Assembly (NCBI RefSeq): GCF_011602365.1
Contig: NZ_JAAONZ010000001.1
Location: forward strand, 62,001 to 126,000
Reading direction: 5' to 3'
DNA length: 64,000 nucleotides
DNA from: Pseudomaricurvus hydrocarbonicus
GTDB lineage: Bacteria > Pseudomonadota > Gammaproteobacteria > Pseudomonadales > Cellvibrionaceae
In this document: positions 1-8,539 of the stretch, piece after piece
Layout of the letters: each line of letters opens with the position of its first letter
How positions within the stretch are numbered: the stretch's first letter is position 1
Notes under the pieces: generated by a model
What the model was told of the DNA's origin: nothing
What the model saw: only the letters and a program-made list of their open reading frames with translations
The model's database searches: none
Translations under genes and position numbers: made by a program

Positions 1-777
1 ACCGACCTCAGCCTGCTCGTTGCAAACGTGCTGATGGAAAACCGGGATTCCGAGGCCTTTCTCGATGTCGTGCGCGAGTATGATCCTGACGTAATAATGG
101 CCGTGGAGACAGACGAATGGTGGGAGGAGGCACTCAGGACACTGGAACAGAGGTATCCGCACACGCTTAAGAGCCCGCTCGGCAACACCTATGGCATGCT
201 CGTGTATAGTCGACTCGAGATGATCGACCCCGAGATCCGGTTTATTCTCAAAGACAGCATCCCGTCGATGCATCTGCAGGCGGTGTTGCCGTCATCTGAC
301 CGGGTCTTTATGCATTTCCTTCACCCCGATCCGCCCAATCCGAAGTATGCAACCGAGACAACCGAGCGAGATGCAGAACTGCTGATCGTGGGCCGGGAAG
401 TGGAAAAGCGCGATAAGCCAACAATTATTGCAGGAGACTTCAACGATGTAGCATGGTCCTATACCACCAACCTGTTTCAGAAAACCAGCGGCCTGCTCGA
501 CCCACGCGTCGGGCGGGGAATGTACAGTACCTTCAACGCCAAGAACCCCCTCCTGCGTTGGCAGCTCGACCACGTCTTTCACTCCGATCATTTTAAGCTC
601 GTCCGCATGGAGAGAGGACCCGCCTGGGGATCGGATCATTTTCCCATCTTCATCGAACTGAGCCTGGAGTCCGGAGCAGAAGCAGAAGCAGAGCAGGAAG
701 AACCGGATACGAACCGGACGGAAGGGGAAAAGGTAGATGAGAAGATCGAAGATGGTAAGGAGCACAAGGACGAATGA
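1..777 (+). CDS. Endonuclease/exonuclease/phosphatase (EEP) family protein, 5' end outside window
   Basis: The frame is open from base 1, so the true start lies upstream; the GTG at 28 is internal. The visible part is the C-terminal two thirds of an EEP-fold metal-dependent phosphodiesterase. Motifs in order: NVLMENRDSEAF with DPDVIMAVETDEWW (metal-binding Glu), AGDFNDVAWS (catalytic Asp and Asn), LDHVFHSDHF, and terminal GSDHFPIFIEL (catalytic Asp-His). Proteins of this shape usually carry N-terminal membrane helices, which would lie outside the window. The last 35 residues are an acidic Glu/Lys-rich tail. Substrate cannot be predicted; nuclease or phosphatase are both possible. It sits in accessory DNA next to a broken oxidoreductase gene. 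Confidence 0.85.
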   Translation, partial: TDLSLLVANVLMENRDSEAFLDVVREYDPDVIMAVETDEWWEEALRTLEQRYPHTLKSPLGNTYGMLVYSRLEMIDPEIRFILKDSIPSMHLQAVLPSSDRVFMHFLHPDPPNPKYATETTERDAELLIVGREVEKRDKPTIIAGDFNDVAWSYTTNLFQKTSGLLDPRVGRGMYSTFNAKNPLLRWQLDHVFHSDHFKLVRMERGPAWGSDHFPIFIELSLESGAEAEAEQEEPDTNRTEGEKVDEKIEDGKEHKDE

Positions 778-1282
778 CCCTGTCGGGAGCGGCGTCCGGC
801 AGAATCCTGATATGCCGCCGGCCACAACTGCCGGCGCGCGCATTCCCGGGCTCTCCGTTTCATCCGGGAACTGGGGATCGAACCGTTCGGTTTGCCGCGG
901 TCCTTCCTGCGCCCGGGCCGAGGACGTCCGCAACAGCATGCCGAAGGCGATGCATTGACCGGGCAGCCGCGTCGTGGAATCTGGCAAAGACCGTGCGGCA
1001 GCAAGGTAGTGCATGCAATCGCATACCAGATGGACCTCTGAGCACACCGGCGAGATGCTCTTACGCAATACTGCCCACGACTTCCATTCCTGGACGGTCG
1101 CAGCGCTGCTGACAGCCCATGAAGGAAGTCGGGTCCAACCCGGGACGTGGCCGCCGGTCGCGACGGCAGATGAAATTATCGAGCATAACCATCAGAGCAT
1201 GAGCCAGCGTTCGCTAACGCACCGAAGCAGGATTCGTGCTGTGGTACAAAGGAATACACTCAACTGTTAAAGAAAACGAATC
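778..1282. other. Intergenic stretch without a recognisable gene
   Basis: About 500 GC-rich bases follow the EEP gene. Several overlapping frames of 60-120 codons are open on both strands, but none shows a recognisable motif or good ribosome binding site, as expected by chance in GC-rich DNA. It may be decayed coding sequence, since the next larger gene downstream is clearly broken. Confidence 0.5.
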
Positions 1283-1357
1283 ATGAACTCAATAATCTGG
1301 ATTGTAGGTGCCGTCGTCATTGTTTTGTTTGTTTTGGGATTACTGGGGTTGCGCTGA
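1283..1357 (+). CDS. Predicted 24-residue single-helix membrane peptide
   Basis: ATG at 1283, TGA at 1355-1357. The product begins MNSIIWIVGAVVIVLF and ends LGLLGLR: one hydrophobic helix with a terminal Arg and almost no other content. Single-span peptides of this length are common and often unannotated. The upstream AAAGAAAACG is only a weak purine-rich ribosome site. A chance ORF of this composition is possible, but a continuous hydrophobic run in a GC-rich neighbourhood is unusual. Function unknown. Confidence 0.4.
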   Translation: MNSIIWIVGAVVIVLFVLGLLGLR

Positions 1358-1511
1358 ATCCCTGGAGACCTCAGCCATGGGGACGCTCGCGATTCTGCAG
1401 CCGAAAATACCGATCGCTTATACAACTCGCCCCAGCGGAGTGGCAAGAAGCGTCGCGACCCTCGGCGTTGTCTGGCGTGTTACACAGCTGAGATGAGTAG
1501 CGGGAGGCGCG

Positions 1512-2126
1512 GTGGATTTGAAGAGCGACTATCCCTACTGGGCGGTCAAGAATGGCCTGATGTACGCCTTCCCCCAGCTCGATGCCGACATCAGTTGTGA
1601 CGTGGCGGTGGTCGGCGCTGGCATCACTCGCGCACCATTCGCCGATGAATTGGCTGGCCACGATCACCATCTTATGGTGCTCGATCAGCGAGACGTGTGC
1701 TGGGGCAGCACCTCGGCCAGCACGCGGCGTTTAGGCATACCAGTCCAGCCTAAACGCCATGTGTGAGAGCTTGTACTACGCCAGTAATCGCAGGGGCCAT
1801 CCGGTTCTGGCAGACGAATTTTCCTGGCGCAAACAACACGGTTTACCGGTTCGTTGGTTAAGCCATGCCCGACTCAAGAATCAGTACCGACTGACTGCTC
1901 CAGCGACCATCCTCTGTTCGGTGGCCGCTCGGGTTGATCCCTCCCGGCTTGGTTGCGCAGAATGCAGCGACAGGGCACGCAGGTGTTCGAGCGCACGCAG
2001 GTGAAAGCCATCGCGGCGAGGGCGCGTTCGCTACAGCTCACCATCGCCACTGGTCTGTCGACCAAGGCAAAGCACGCAGTGATTGCCAGCGGCTACGAAA
2101 CGCAGGGCTGGTTGCGCCAGCGCGTT
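1512..2126 (+). pseudogene. Broken FAD-dependent oxidoreductase (DadA/glycine-oxidase type)
   Basis: Three frames together recreate pieces of one FAD-dependent amine or amino-acid oxidoreductase. Piece 1 (1512 to about 1725) has the N-terminal dinucleotide fold, DVAVVGAGIT, and DQRDVCWGSTSAST; the expected third Gly of GxGxxG is Arg. Piece 2 (about 1759-1940, another frame) carries SLYYASNRRGHPVLADEFSW and ARVDPSRL. Piece 3 (about 1953-2126, back in the first frame) carries QGTQVFERTQVKAI and HAVIASGYETQGW. The segment between pieces 1 and 2 is missing, and the C-terminal half is gone. Homology stops just before the palindrome at 2161. Non-functional; a remnant of accessory DNA beside guaA. 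Confidence 0.8.
1726..1758. repeat. Perfect 11-bp inverted repeat at the pseudogene deletion scar
   Basis: GGCGTTTAGGC (1726-1736) is mirrored exactly by GCCTAAACGCC (1748-1758) around an 11-base loop. It lies precisely where the oxidoreductase remnant jumps from the GSTSAST motif to a region much further along in the family. It may be a remnant of an inserted element or a product of a hairpin-mediated deletion. Confidence 0.6.
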
Positions 2127-2160
2127 ATACTCTCCACCGGCAGGAAAATTTTTACACCAG

Positions 2161-2206
2161 CCCAAACAACAAAACCCAGCCGGCCGGCTGGGTTTTGTTG
2201 TTTGGG
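2161..2206. terminator. Perfect 23-bp palindrome, likely bidirectional terminator beyond guaA
   Basis: CCCAAACAACAAAACCCAGC plus CGG is followed directly by its exact reverse complement, giving a 46-base palindrome without a loop. The stem has a GC core (CCCAGCCGG/CCGGCTGGG) flanked by A/T-rich arms, so a transcript from either side ends in a stable hairpin followed by a U-rich arm. It lies about 45 bases beyond the guaA stop (minus strand) and just past the pseudogene remnant (plus strand). Confidence 0.75.
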
Positions 2207-2218
2207 TAGCAAGTGTTG

Positions 2219-2251
2219 CCCGTAGTGCCAGACATTGCCTGGCAGTGCGGG
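2219..2251. terminator. Imperfect hairpin directly after the guaA stop codon
   Basis: CCCGTAGTGCCAG and CTGGCAGTGCGGG pair at 11 of 13 positions around a 7-base loop, beginning at the base after the guaA stop. There is no adjacent T-run, so it may protect the 3' end of the mRNA rather than terminate it; the stronger palindrome lies just beyond. Confidence 0.45.
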
Positions 2252-3829
2252 CTACTCCCACTCAATGGTCGCTGGCGGCTTGCTCGACACATCGTAGCTG
2301 ACCCGGGAAACGCCCGAGATTTCATTGATGATGCGATTGGAGACGGTCTCCAGCAGCTCATACGGCAGGTGCGCCCAGCGCGCGGTCATGAAGTCGATGG
2401 TTTCTACCGCCCGCAGCGCAATCACCCACTCGTAGCGACGCTGATCACCGACGACACCGACAGACTTGACCGGCAGGAACACGGCAAAGGCCTGGCTGGT
2501 TTTGTGGTACCAATCGGCTTTGTGCAGCTCTTCCAGGAAGATCGCATCGGCTTCACGCAGAATGTCGGCGTACTCTTTTTTCACTTCACCGAGGATGCGA
2601 ACCCCCAAACCCGGACCCGGGAACGGGTGACGGTAAACCATGTCGTAAGGCAAGCCCAACTCCAGGCCAATCTTGCGCACCTCGTCTTTAAACAATTCGC
2701 GCAGTGGCTCAACCAGCTCAAACGCCATGTCGTCCGGCAGGCCACCCACGTTGTGGTGCGACTTGATCACATGGGCTTTACCGGTTTTTGACGCAGCTGA
2801 CTCAATCACATCCGGGTAGATGGTGCCCTGGGCCAGCCATTTAACGTCTTTCAACCGGGCGGCTTCTTCATCAAAGACCTCGATGAAGGTATTGCCGATG
2901 ATTTTACGTTTCGCTTCCGGATCCGCCTCGCCTTTCAGCTTACCGAGGAACAGATCGGCCGAATCCGAACGAATCACGGTCACGCCCATGTTTTTGGCAA
3001 ACATGTCCATGACCTGGTCACCTTCATCTTTGCGCAGCAGGCCGTTGTCCACAAACACACAGGTCAGCTGAGAACCAATGGCCTTGTGCAGCAAGGCTGC
3101 CACCACAGAAGAGTCCACACCGCCGGACAACCCCAGCAAGACCTTATCAGTACCGACCTGTTCACGGACCTTGTTGATGGCATCTTCCACAATATTGGCG
3201 GGTGTCCACAAGGCTTTACAGCCACAGGTTTCCAGCACAAAGTGTTCAAAGATACGCTTGCCTTGCAGGGTGTGGGTCACTTCCGGGTGGAACTGTACGC
3301 CGTAGAAATCTTTCTCTTCGTGGTACATACCGGCAATGGCGCAAGAGTCGGTTGACGCCATCAGTTCGAAACCTGCCGGCATTTCGGAGACCTTGTCGCC
3401 GTGACTCATCCACACATCCAGCAACGAGCTGCCATCGTGCTCTACGTGATCACGGATGTCGTGTAACAAGGCGCTGTTGCCATGTACCTTGACCTGGGCA
3501 TAGCCGAACTCACGAATGTTGGACGATTGCACGCTACCCCCCAGCTGCTCGGCCATGGTCTGCATGCCGTAACAGATACCCAGAACCGGAACACCCAAAG
3601 TAAATACGACCTCAGGAGCGCGAGGCGACAGGCCCGCGGTCACGGATTCCGGGCCGCCGGCAAGGATAATACCCCGGGGATCAAAATCGCGGATTTCTTC
3701 TTCGCTCATATCAAATGCGCGAATTTCTGAATAAACGCCAATCTCTCGCACACGGCGAGCAATCAACTGTGTGTACTGTGATCCAAAATCGAGAATCAAA
3801 ATACGTTGAGCGTGAATATCCTGGGTCAT
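2252..3829 (-). CDS. guaA: GMP synthase (glutamine-hydrolysing)
   Basis: Converts XMP to GMP with ATP and glutamine in the cytoplasm, the last step of guanine nucleotide synthesis. The 525-residue length is normal. The N-terminal class I glutamine amidotransferase domain has the nucleophile in GICYGMQ (Cys86) and a His-x-Glu in [10 protein letters not shown]. The ATP-pyrophosphatase domain has the P-loop [10 protein letters not shown] near residue 235. The C-terminal dimerisation domain ends KPPATIEWE, the usual family ending. It lies 120 bases after guaB on the same strand, the classic guaBA operon. The 3' side is an accessory region, in keeping with guaA being a known island integration site. 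Confidence 0.98.
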   Translation of the reverse strand: MTQDIHAQRILILDFGSQYTQLIARRVREIGVYSEIRAFDMSEEEIRDFDPRGIILAGGPESVTAGLSPRAPEVVFTLGVPVLGICYGMQTMAEQLGGSVQSSNIREFGYAQVKVHGNSALLHDIRDHVEHDGSSLLDVWMSHGDKVSEMPAGFELMASTDSCAIAGMYHEEKDFYGVQFHPEVTHTLQGKRIFEHFVLETCGCKALWTPANIVEDAINKVREQVGTDKVLLGLSGGVDSSVVAALLHKAIGSQLTCVFVDNGLLRKDEGDQVMDMFAKNMGVTVIRSDSADLFLGKLKGEADPEAKRKIIGNTFIEVFDEEAARLKDVKWLAQGTIYPDVIESAASKTGKAHVIKSHHNVGGLPDDMAFELVEPLRELFKDEVRKIGLELGLPYDMVYRHPFPGPGLGVRILGEVKKEYADILREADAIFLEELHKADWYHKTSQAFAVFLPVKSVGVVGDQRRYEWVIALRAVETIDFMTARWAHLPYELLETVSNRIINEISGVSRVSYDVSSKPPATIEWE

Positions 3830-3949
3830 TGCCTATCCCGGTTGTTGAGTAATAAAAGTTGTCAAAATCAATGCTATGAAAAAGGGCCAGATTGCTTAAC
3901 GGAATCCAGCCCTTGATGGCCTCATTGTGGAGACGTGCTCACATAAAAA

Positions 3950-5437
<1,488 letters not shown>

Positions 5438-5543
5438 TCAATCACAGAGTTTGGGAACGGCAAATACGCCGAAACCGGAGCTAGTGTACTCATTTCTGAG
5501 GCCCCTTAAGTCGACGTACTGGCGGTTCCAAGATAAACGCGCA

Positions 5544-5549
5544 ATTATA
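5544..5549 (-). promoter_or_regulatory. Candidate -10 box of the guaBA promoter
   Basis: Read on the minus strand the bases are TATAAT, a perfect sigma-70 -10 hexamer. It lies about 120 bases upstream of guaB in the guaB/xseA divergent region. No good -35 match is present at 16-18 bases spacing (TTCCCC is the best), so an activator or upstream element may be needed. Not experimentally supported. Confidence 0.4.
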
Positions 5550-5704
5550 GGCTAAAACGCACCTCAGGGGAAACTGTAAATAGCCTGCCACGCCGCAATG
5601 GCTGTGATTGTGCGGCACTCTAATGACAGTTTAATTAACTTTTGGAAAAGCGCGTGCCTGGGCGCTAAAAATGACCATCCCTTCACCGTTAGCGCCTTCC
5701 CTGC

Positions 5705-7081
5705 GTGACAATTGAATGCCACAATACGGCCATGCAGACACAAAATCCCATACAAGCTCAACGAGACATCATCAGCGTCTCACAACTCAATCGCCGCGCC
5801 CGCCAACTGCTGGAAACTCACATGTCACTGCTGTGGGTCGAAGGGGAAATTTCTAACCTGGCCTGCCCCTCTTCCGGGCACTGGTATTTCACCCTGAAAG
5901 ACGCCAACGCCCAAGTAAAATGCGCCATGTTTCGCAACCGCAACCAGCGCGTTCGCCATATGCCGCAACACGGACAACAAGTTTTGCTGCGGGCCCGAGT
6001 CAGCCTTTATGAGGGCCGTGGCGATTACCAGCTGATTGTCGAACACCTGGAAGATGCCGGAGAGGGCGCACTTCAGCGCGCATTTGAAGAGCTTAAGCTA
6101 AGACTGCACCAGGAAGGCTTGTTTGACCCCGCCTATAAAAAACCACTGCCGGCCTTACCCCGTCACATTGGCATTATTACCTCACCCACAGGTGCCGCGA
6201 TTCGGGATATATTGCACGTCATGCAGCGACGCTTTCCGTCCATCCCCGTTTCTATCTTTCCCGTTGCGGTGCAAGGGGCGGAAGCTGCCGGTCAAATTGT
6301 ACGTGCCCTGCACGCCGCCAACACCCTGAGCAGCTGTGATCTGTTGATTGTCGGTCGCGGCGGCGGCTCCCTGGAAGACCTGTGGCCTTTTAACGAAGAG
6401 ATTGTCGCCAGGGCCATTTTCGCCAGCCAACTGCCCGTCATCAGTGCGGTGGGCCATGAAGTCGACATCACCATCGCCGACTATGTCGCCGATGCCAGGG
6501 CTCCCACGCCGTCTGCTGCGGCAGAAATCTGCACCCCTGACGGTCGTGACATGCTGCAACAGTTCATTGGGTATGGTGCCCTGCTTGAAGACGCCATAGC
6601 CAGACGATTGTCGCGGTCAAAGGAACGCCTCACCGCCCTCTCTGCCCGCCTGCAGCATCCGGGGCAGAAACTTCGCGCCCAGGCACAGCAACTGGACAAT
6701 CTGGAAATTCGCCTTCGGCAAACCATGCACAGGAAACTGCAGATAAACAACCATCAACTGCAAAACCTGACCTTGCGCCGCGAAGCACTTAACCCTACGA
6801 GGCTACTTCAACAATACGCTCAACAGGTTTCGTACCTTGGGCAACGCCTGCAAGCCAGCATGCAACATAAGCTGCAAAAATCACAACAAGTGTTTGAAAA
6901 AAATACCGCACTGCTCGACAGCGTCAATCCCTTGAGTATTTTAAAGCGTGGTTACTCAGTCACCACCGACAAACATCAGCGCGTTTTACGCAACACCCGG
7001 GAATTACAAGTGGGTGACGCACTGGTCACTCAATTGTCCGACGGGAAAGTTCAATCGACTGTCGACAAAATTATTCCCTAA
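5705..7081 (+). CDS. xseA: Exodeoxyribonuclease VII large subunit
   Basis: Catalytic subunit of exonuclease VII, which degrades single-stranded DNA to oligonucleotides. The N-terminal OB fold has SVSQLNRRARQLLE and LLWVEGEISN; the nuclease domain contains IGIITSPTGAAIRDI, LIVGRGGGSLEDLWPFN and ISAVGHEVDITIADYVAD, all family signatures. A long helical region from about residue 270 ends in SILKRGYSVT. The GTG at 5705 gives 458 residues. The ATG at 5732 gives 449 residues, begins MQTQNPIQAQ, and is the more likely start by comparison with relatives; neither has a clear Shine-Dalgarno. Divergent from guaB, a common arrangement in gammaproteobacteria. Confidence 0.96.
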   Translation: MTIECHNTAMQTQNPIQAQRDIISVSQLNRRARQLLETHMSLLWVEGEISNLACPSSGHWYFTLKDANAQVKCAMFRNRNQRVRHMPQHGQQVLLRARVSLYEGRGDYQLIVEHLEDAGEGALQRAFEELKLRLHQEGLFDPAYKKPLPALPRHIGIITSPTGAAIRDILHVMQRRFPSIPVSIFPVAVQGAEAAGQIVRALHAANTLSSCDLLIVGRGGGSLEDLWPFNEEIVARAIFASQLPVISAVGHEVDITIADYVADARAPTPSAAAEICTPDGRDMLQQFIGYGALLEDAIARRLSRSKERLTALSARLQHPGQKLRAQAQQLDNLEIRLRQTMHRKLQINNHQLQNLTLRREALNPTRLLQQYAQQVSYLGQRLQASMQHKLQKSQQVFEKNTALLDSVNPLSILKRGYSVTTDKHQRVLRNTRELQVGDALVTQLSDGKVQSTVDKIIP

Positions 7082-7175
7082 AATTCTTCAAAATGTGACA
7101 AATAGTGCGCATAAACTGTTGTGTTTACATTGACCTGTCTCATGGCTTTGTATACCTTTCTTTCATCATCGTTAT

Positions 7176-7211
7176 AAGGAGATCCGGCGATTAGGTTTCC
7201 GGATAATATCA
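7176..7211 (+). promoter_or_regulatory. Shine-Dalgarno separated from its start codon by a small hairpin
   Basis: A strong AAGGAG (7176-7181) lies 30 bases before the TetR-gene ATG, with no start codon at normal distance. Between them ATCCGG (7182-7187) and CCGGAT (7199-7204) can pair around an 11-base loop. Folding leaves only seven bases between the ribosome site and ATG 7212. The same inverted repeat could instead be an operator for the TetR protein. Confidence 0.4.
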
Positions 7212-8150
7212 ATGGAAGAACGAGAACTTCGGCAGGACGCTTCAAACCCGCAAAACTCCTGTGCAAATAACACACTGAGAGCCGCTAACCCGCACGATAA
7301 CAGCTCAGTCGAATCCCGCGAAAATTCGACCACAGCGCAGAACTCAGCGGCTCGTGACGATCAAAGCCATCGACTCTCACTGGATTCAGAGCTCTCTGCC
7401 AGCACAGAAGCCCCCCCGACAACGGACGGTCGTCCCACAACAGAAGAGCCCGTCAACAACGAAATTGCACCCAACAAGAAAGCAGAAAAGCGTTTGCGGG
7501 CAAAGAATAAAATCATCGCCGCCACACTCGACATCATTGCCACCAAGGGACTTTCTTCCCTGTCTCACCGCACCATTGCCAAGATGGCAGGTGTTCAACT
7601 GGCCATGACCACCTATTACTTCGGCACGCTGGAAAACATTATAGAAGCCGCATTTGATGCATTTATAGACCAGACACAGCACTACCGCGAAAGCATCAAT
7701 AACAAGATCGAAGCAATCTACAAAAAACATTCTGCCAACCACACCAAACTTAACGACATACCCGCTTACATAGAGGATCTGGCTGAGTTTTTCACGGATC
7801 ACATAGATTCAGAGACCACCAACCATGCTTACCTGCAAGCGGTAAAATGCCAATTTCTGTTTGAGTTAAACACGACAGATCCAATGACGGAAAAAGTCCA
7901 GGTCATTAATCAAACCCTGTTAGACCTTGCTGAACTCACCTGCTTAAGGATTGGCAGCAATGCCCCACGAATTGATGCACACCTGTTGATATACACTATC
8001 CGCCAGCTTGAATTGTCGAACGTCAAAGAGAAGCAGCGTACCGATCGCCGATTTAACAAGGAGGCCATCCAACGCCTGCTTCAAGGCTTTCACCTGCAAG
8101 GCCCACCAGAAAAATCCTTACCCGTTTCTCAATGCCAGACCAGCCGTTAG
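7212..8150 (+). CDS. TetR-family transcriptional regulator with long disordered N-terminus
   Basis: Residues about 95-150 form a TetR-type helix-turn-helix: AKNKIIAATLDIIATKG, then LSSLSHRTIAKMAGV and TTYYFGTLENIIEAAF. The C-terminal half is a helical ligand or dimer domain without recognisable ligand family. Unusual is the first ~90 residues, rich in Asn, Ser, Thr, Glu and Pro, which are absent from ordinary TetR proteins (about 200 residues versus 312 here). No in-frame alternative start with a better ribosome site lies closer to the domain. The start is preceded by the hairpin-separated AAGGAG. The nearest same-strand gene downstream encodes a DUF3604 protein; whether it is a target is unknown. 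Confidence 0.8.
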   Translation: MEERELRQDASNPQNSCANNTLRAANPHDNSSVESRENSTTAQNSAARDDQSHRLSLDSELSASTEAPPTTDGRPTTEEPVNNEIAPNKKAEKRLRAKNKIIAATLDIIATKGLSSLSHRTIAKMAGVQLAMTTYYFGTLENIIEAAFDAFIDQTQHYRESINNKIEAIYKKHSANHTKLNDIPAYIEDLAEFFTDHIDSETTNHAYLQAVKCQFLFELNTTDPMTEKVQVINQTLLDLAELTCLRIGSNAPRIDAHLLIYTIRQLELSNVKEKQRTDRRFNKEAIQRLLQGFHLQGPPEKSLPVSQCQTSR

Positions 8151-8200
8151 CGGCACCAAACGCCACGAAACATCCAGAAGACAATAAATACGACAAGCGT

Positions 8201-8212
8201 CCCCCCCCCCCC
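8201..8212. repeat. Homopolymeric C12 tract
   Basis: Twelve consecutive cytosines between the TetR gene and the DUF3604 gene. Runs of this length are prone to slippage during replication and also to sequencing error. It lies outside any coding frame, so an effect would have to be on expression. Confidence 0.8.
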
Positions 8213-8362
8213 TCACCGGCCACTTCTTAGCTGACTCGGGCCCCAGCCAGACTATCCGGCTATCGGCACTGCCCCCCACTGAAATACCTGGCTGACAAGT
8301 CAAGCCGCACTGCGAGCTAAAAATTGTCTACACTGATTAGACAAACTCGGGCCACCACAATC

Positions 8363-8404
8363 TGTTTTATTTGGCCATCACCATGTGTTTTATTTGGCCA
8401 TCAC
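8363..8404. repeat. Two-copy 23-bp tandem repeat
   Basis: TGTTTTATTTGGCCATCAC occurs at 8363 and again at 8386, a 23-base period, upstream of the first DUF3604 gene. The second copy diverges after 19 bases. Confidence 0.8.
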
Positions 8405-8539
8405 AAAAGAACCACCCACTTTGCCACAGAAAACGAAGAACACACCCGCGCCCCTGTCATCTCAACCCCAGAGCACGCACAAAAAAACGGAACAGCGAAG
8501 GAATAAAGAACGGAGCAGCCACAGAGACCTCAAGAGACA

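Larger units (their letters stand above)
8151..8539. other. Intergenic region with a 12-C tract and a tandem repeat
   Basis: No gene is recognised in these 389 bases. They hold a run of 12 cytosines (8201-8212) and a 23-base tandem duplication (8363-8404). The promoter of the following DUF3604 gene is presumably here, but no clear -35/-10 pair was seen. Confidence 0.5.

Noticed and set aside
865-890. GGTTCGATCCC on the minus strand, similar to a tRNA T-arm
   Set aside because: The bases around it do not form a T-stem, and no anticodon arm or acceptor stem can be placed.
1013-1270. 85-codon frame before the small membrane peptide
   Set aside because: No recognisable motif and no ribosome site; competing frames of similar length overlap it.
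1726-1758. Integron attC-like site
   Set aside because: The arms look like core-site boxes but are in reverse order and have one extra base; no integrase or cassette is present.
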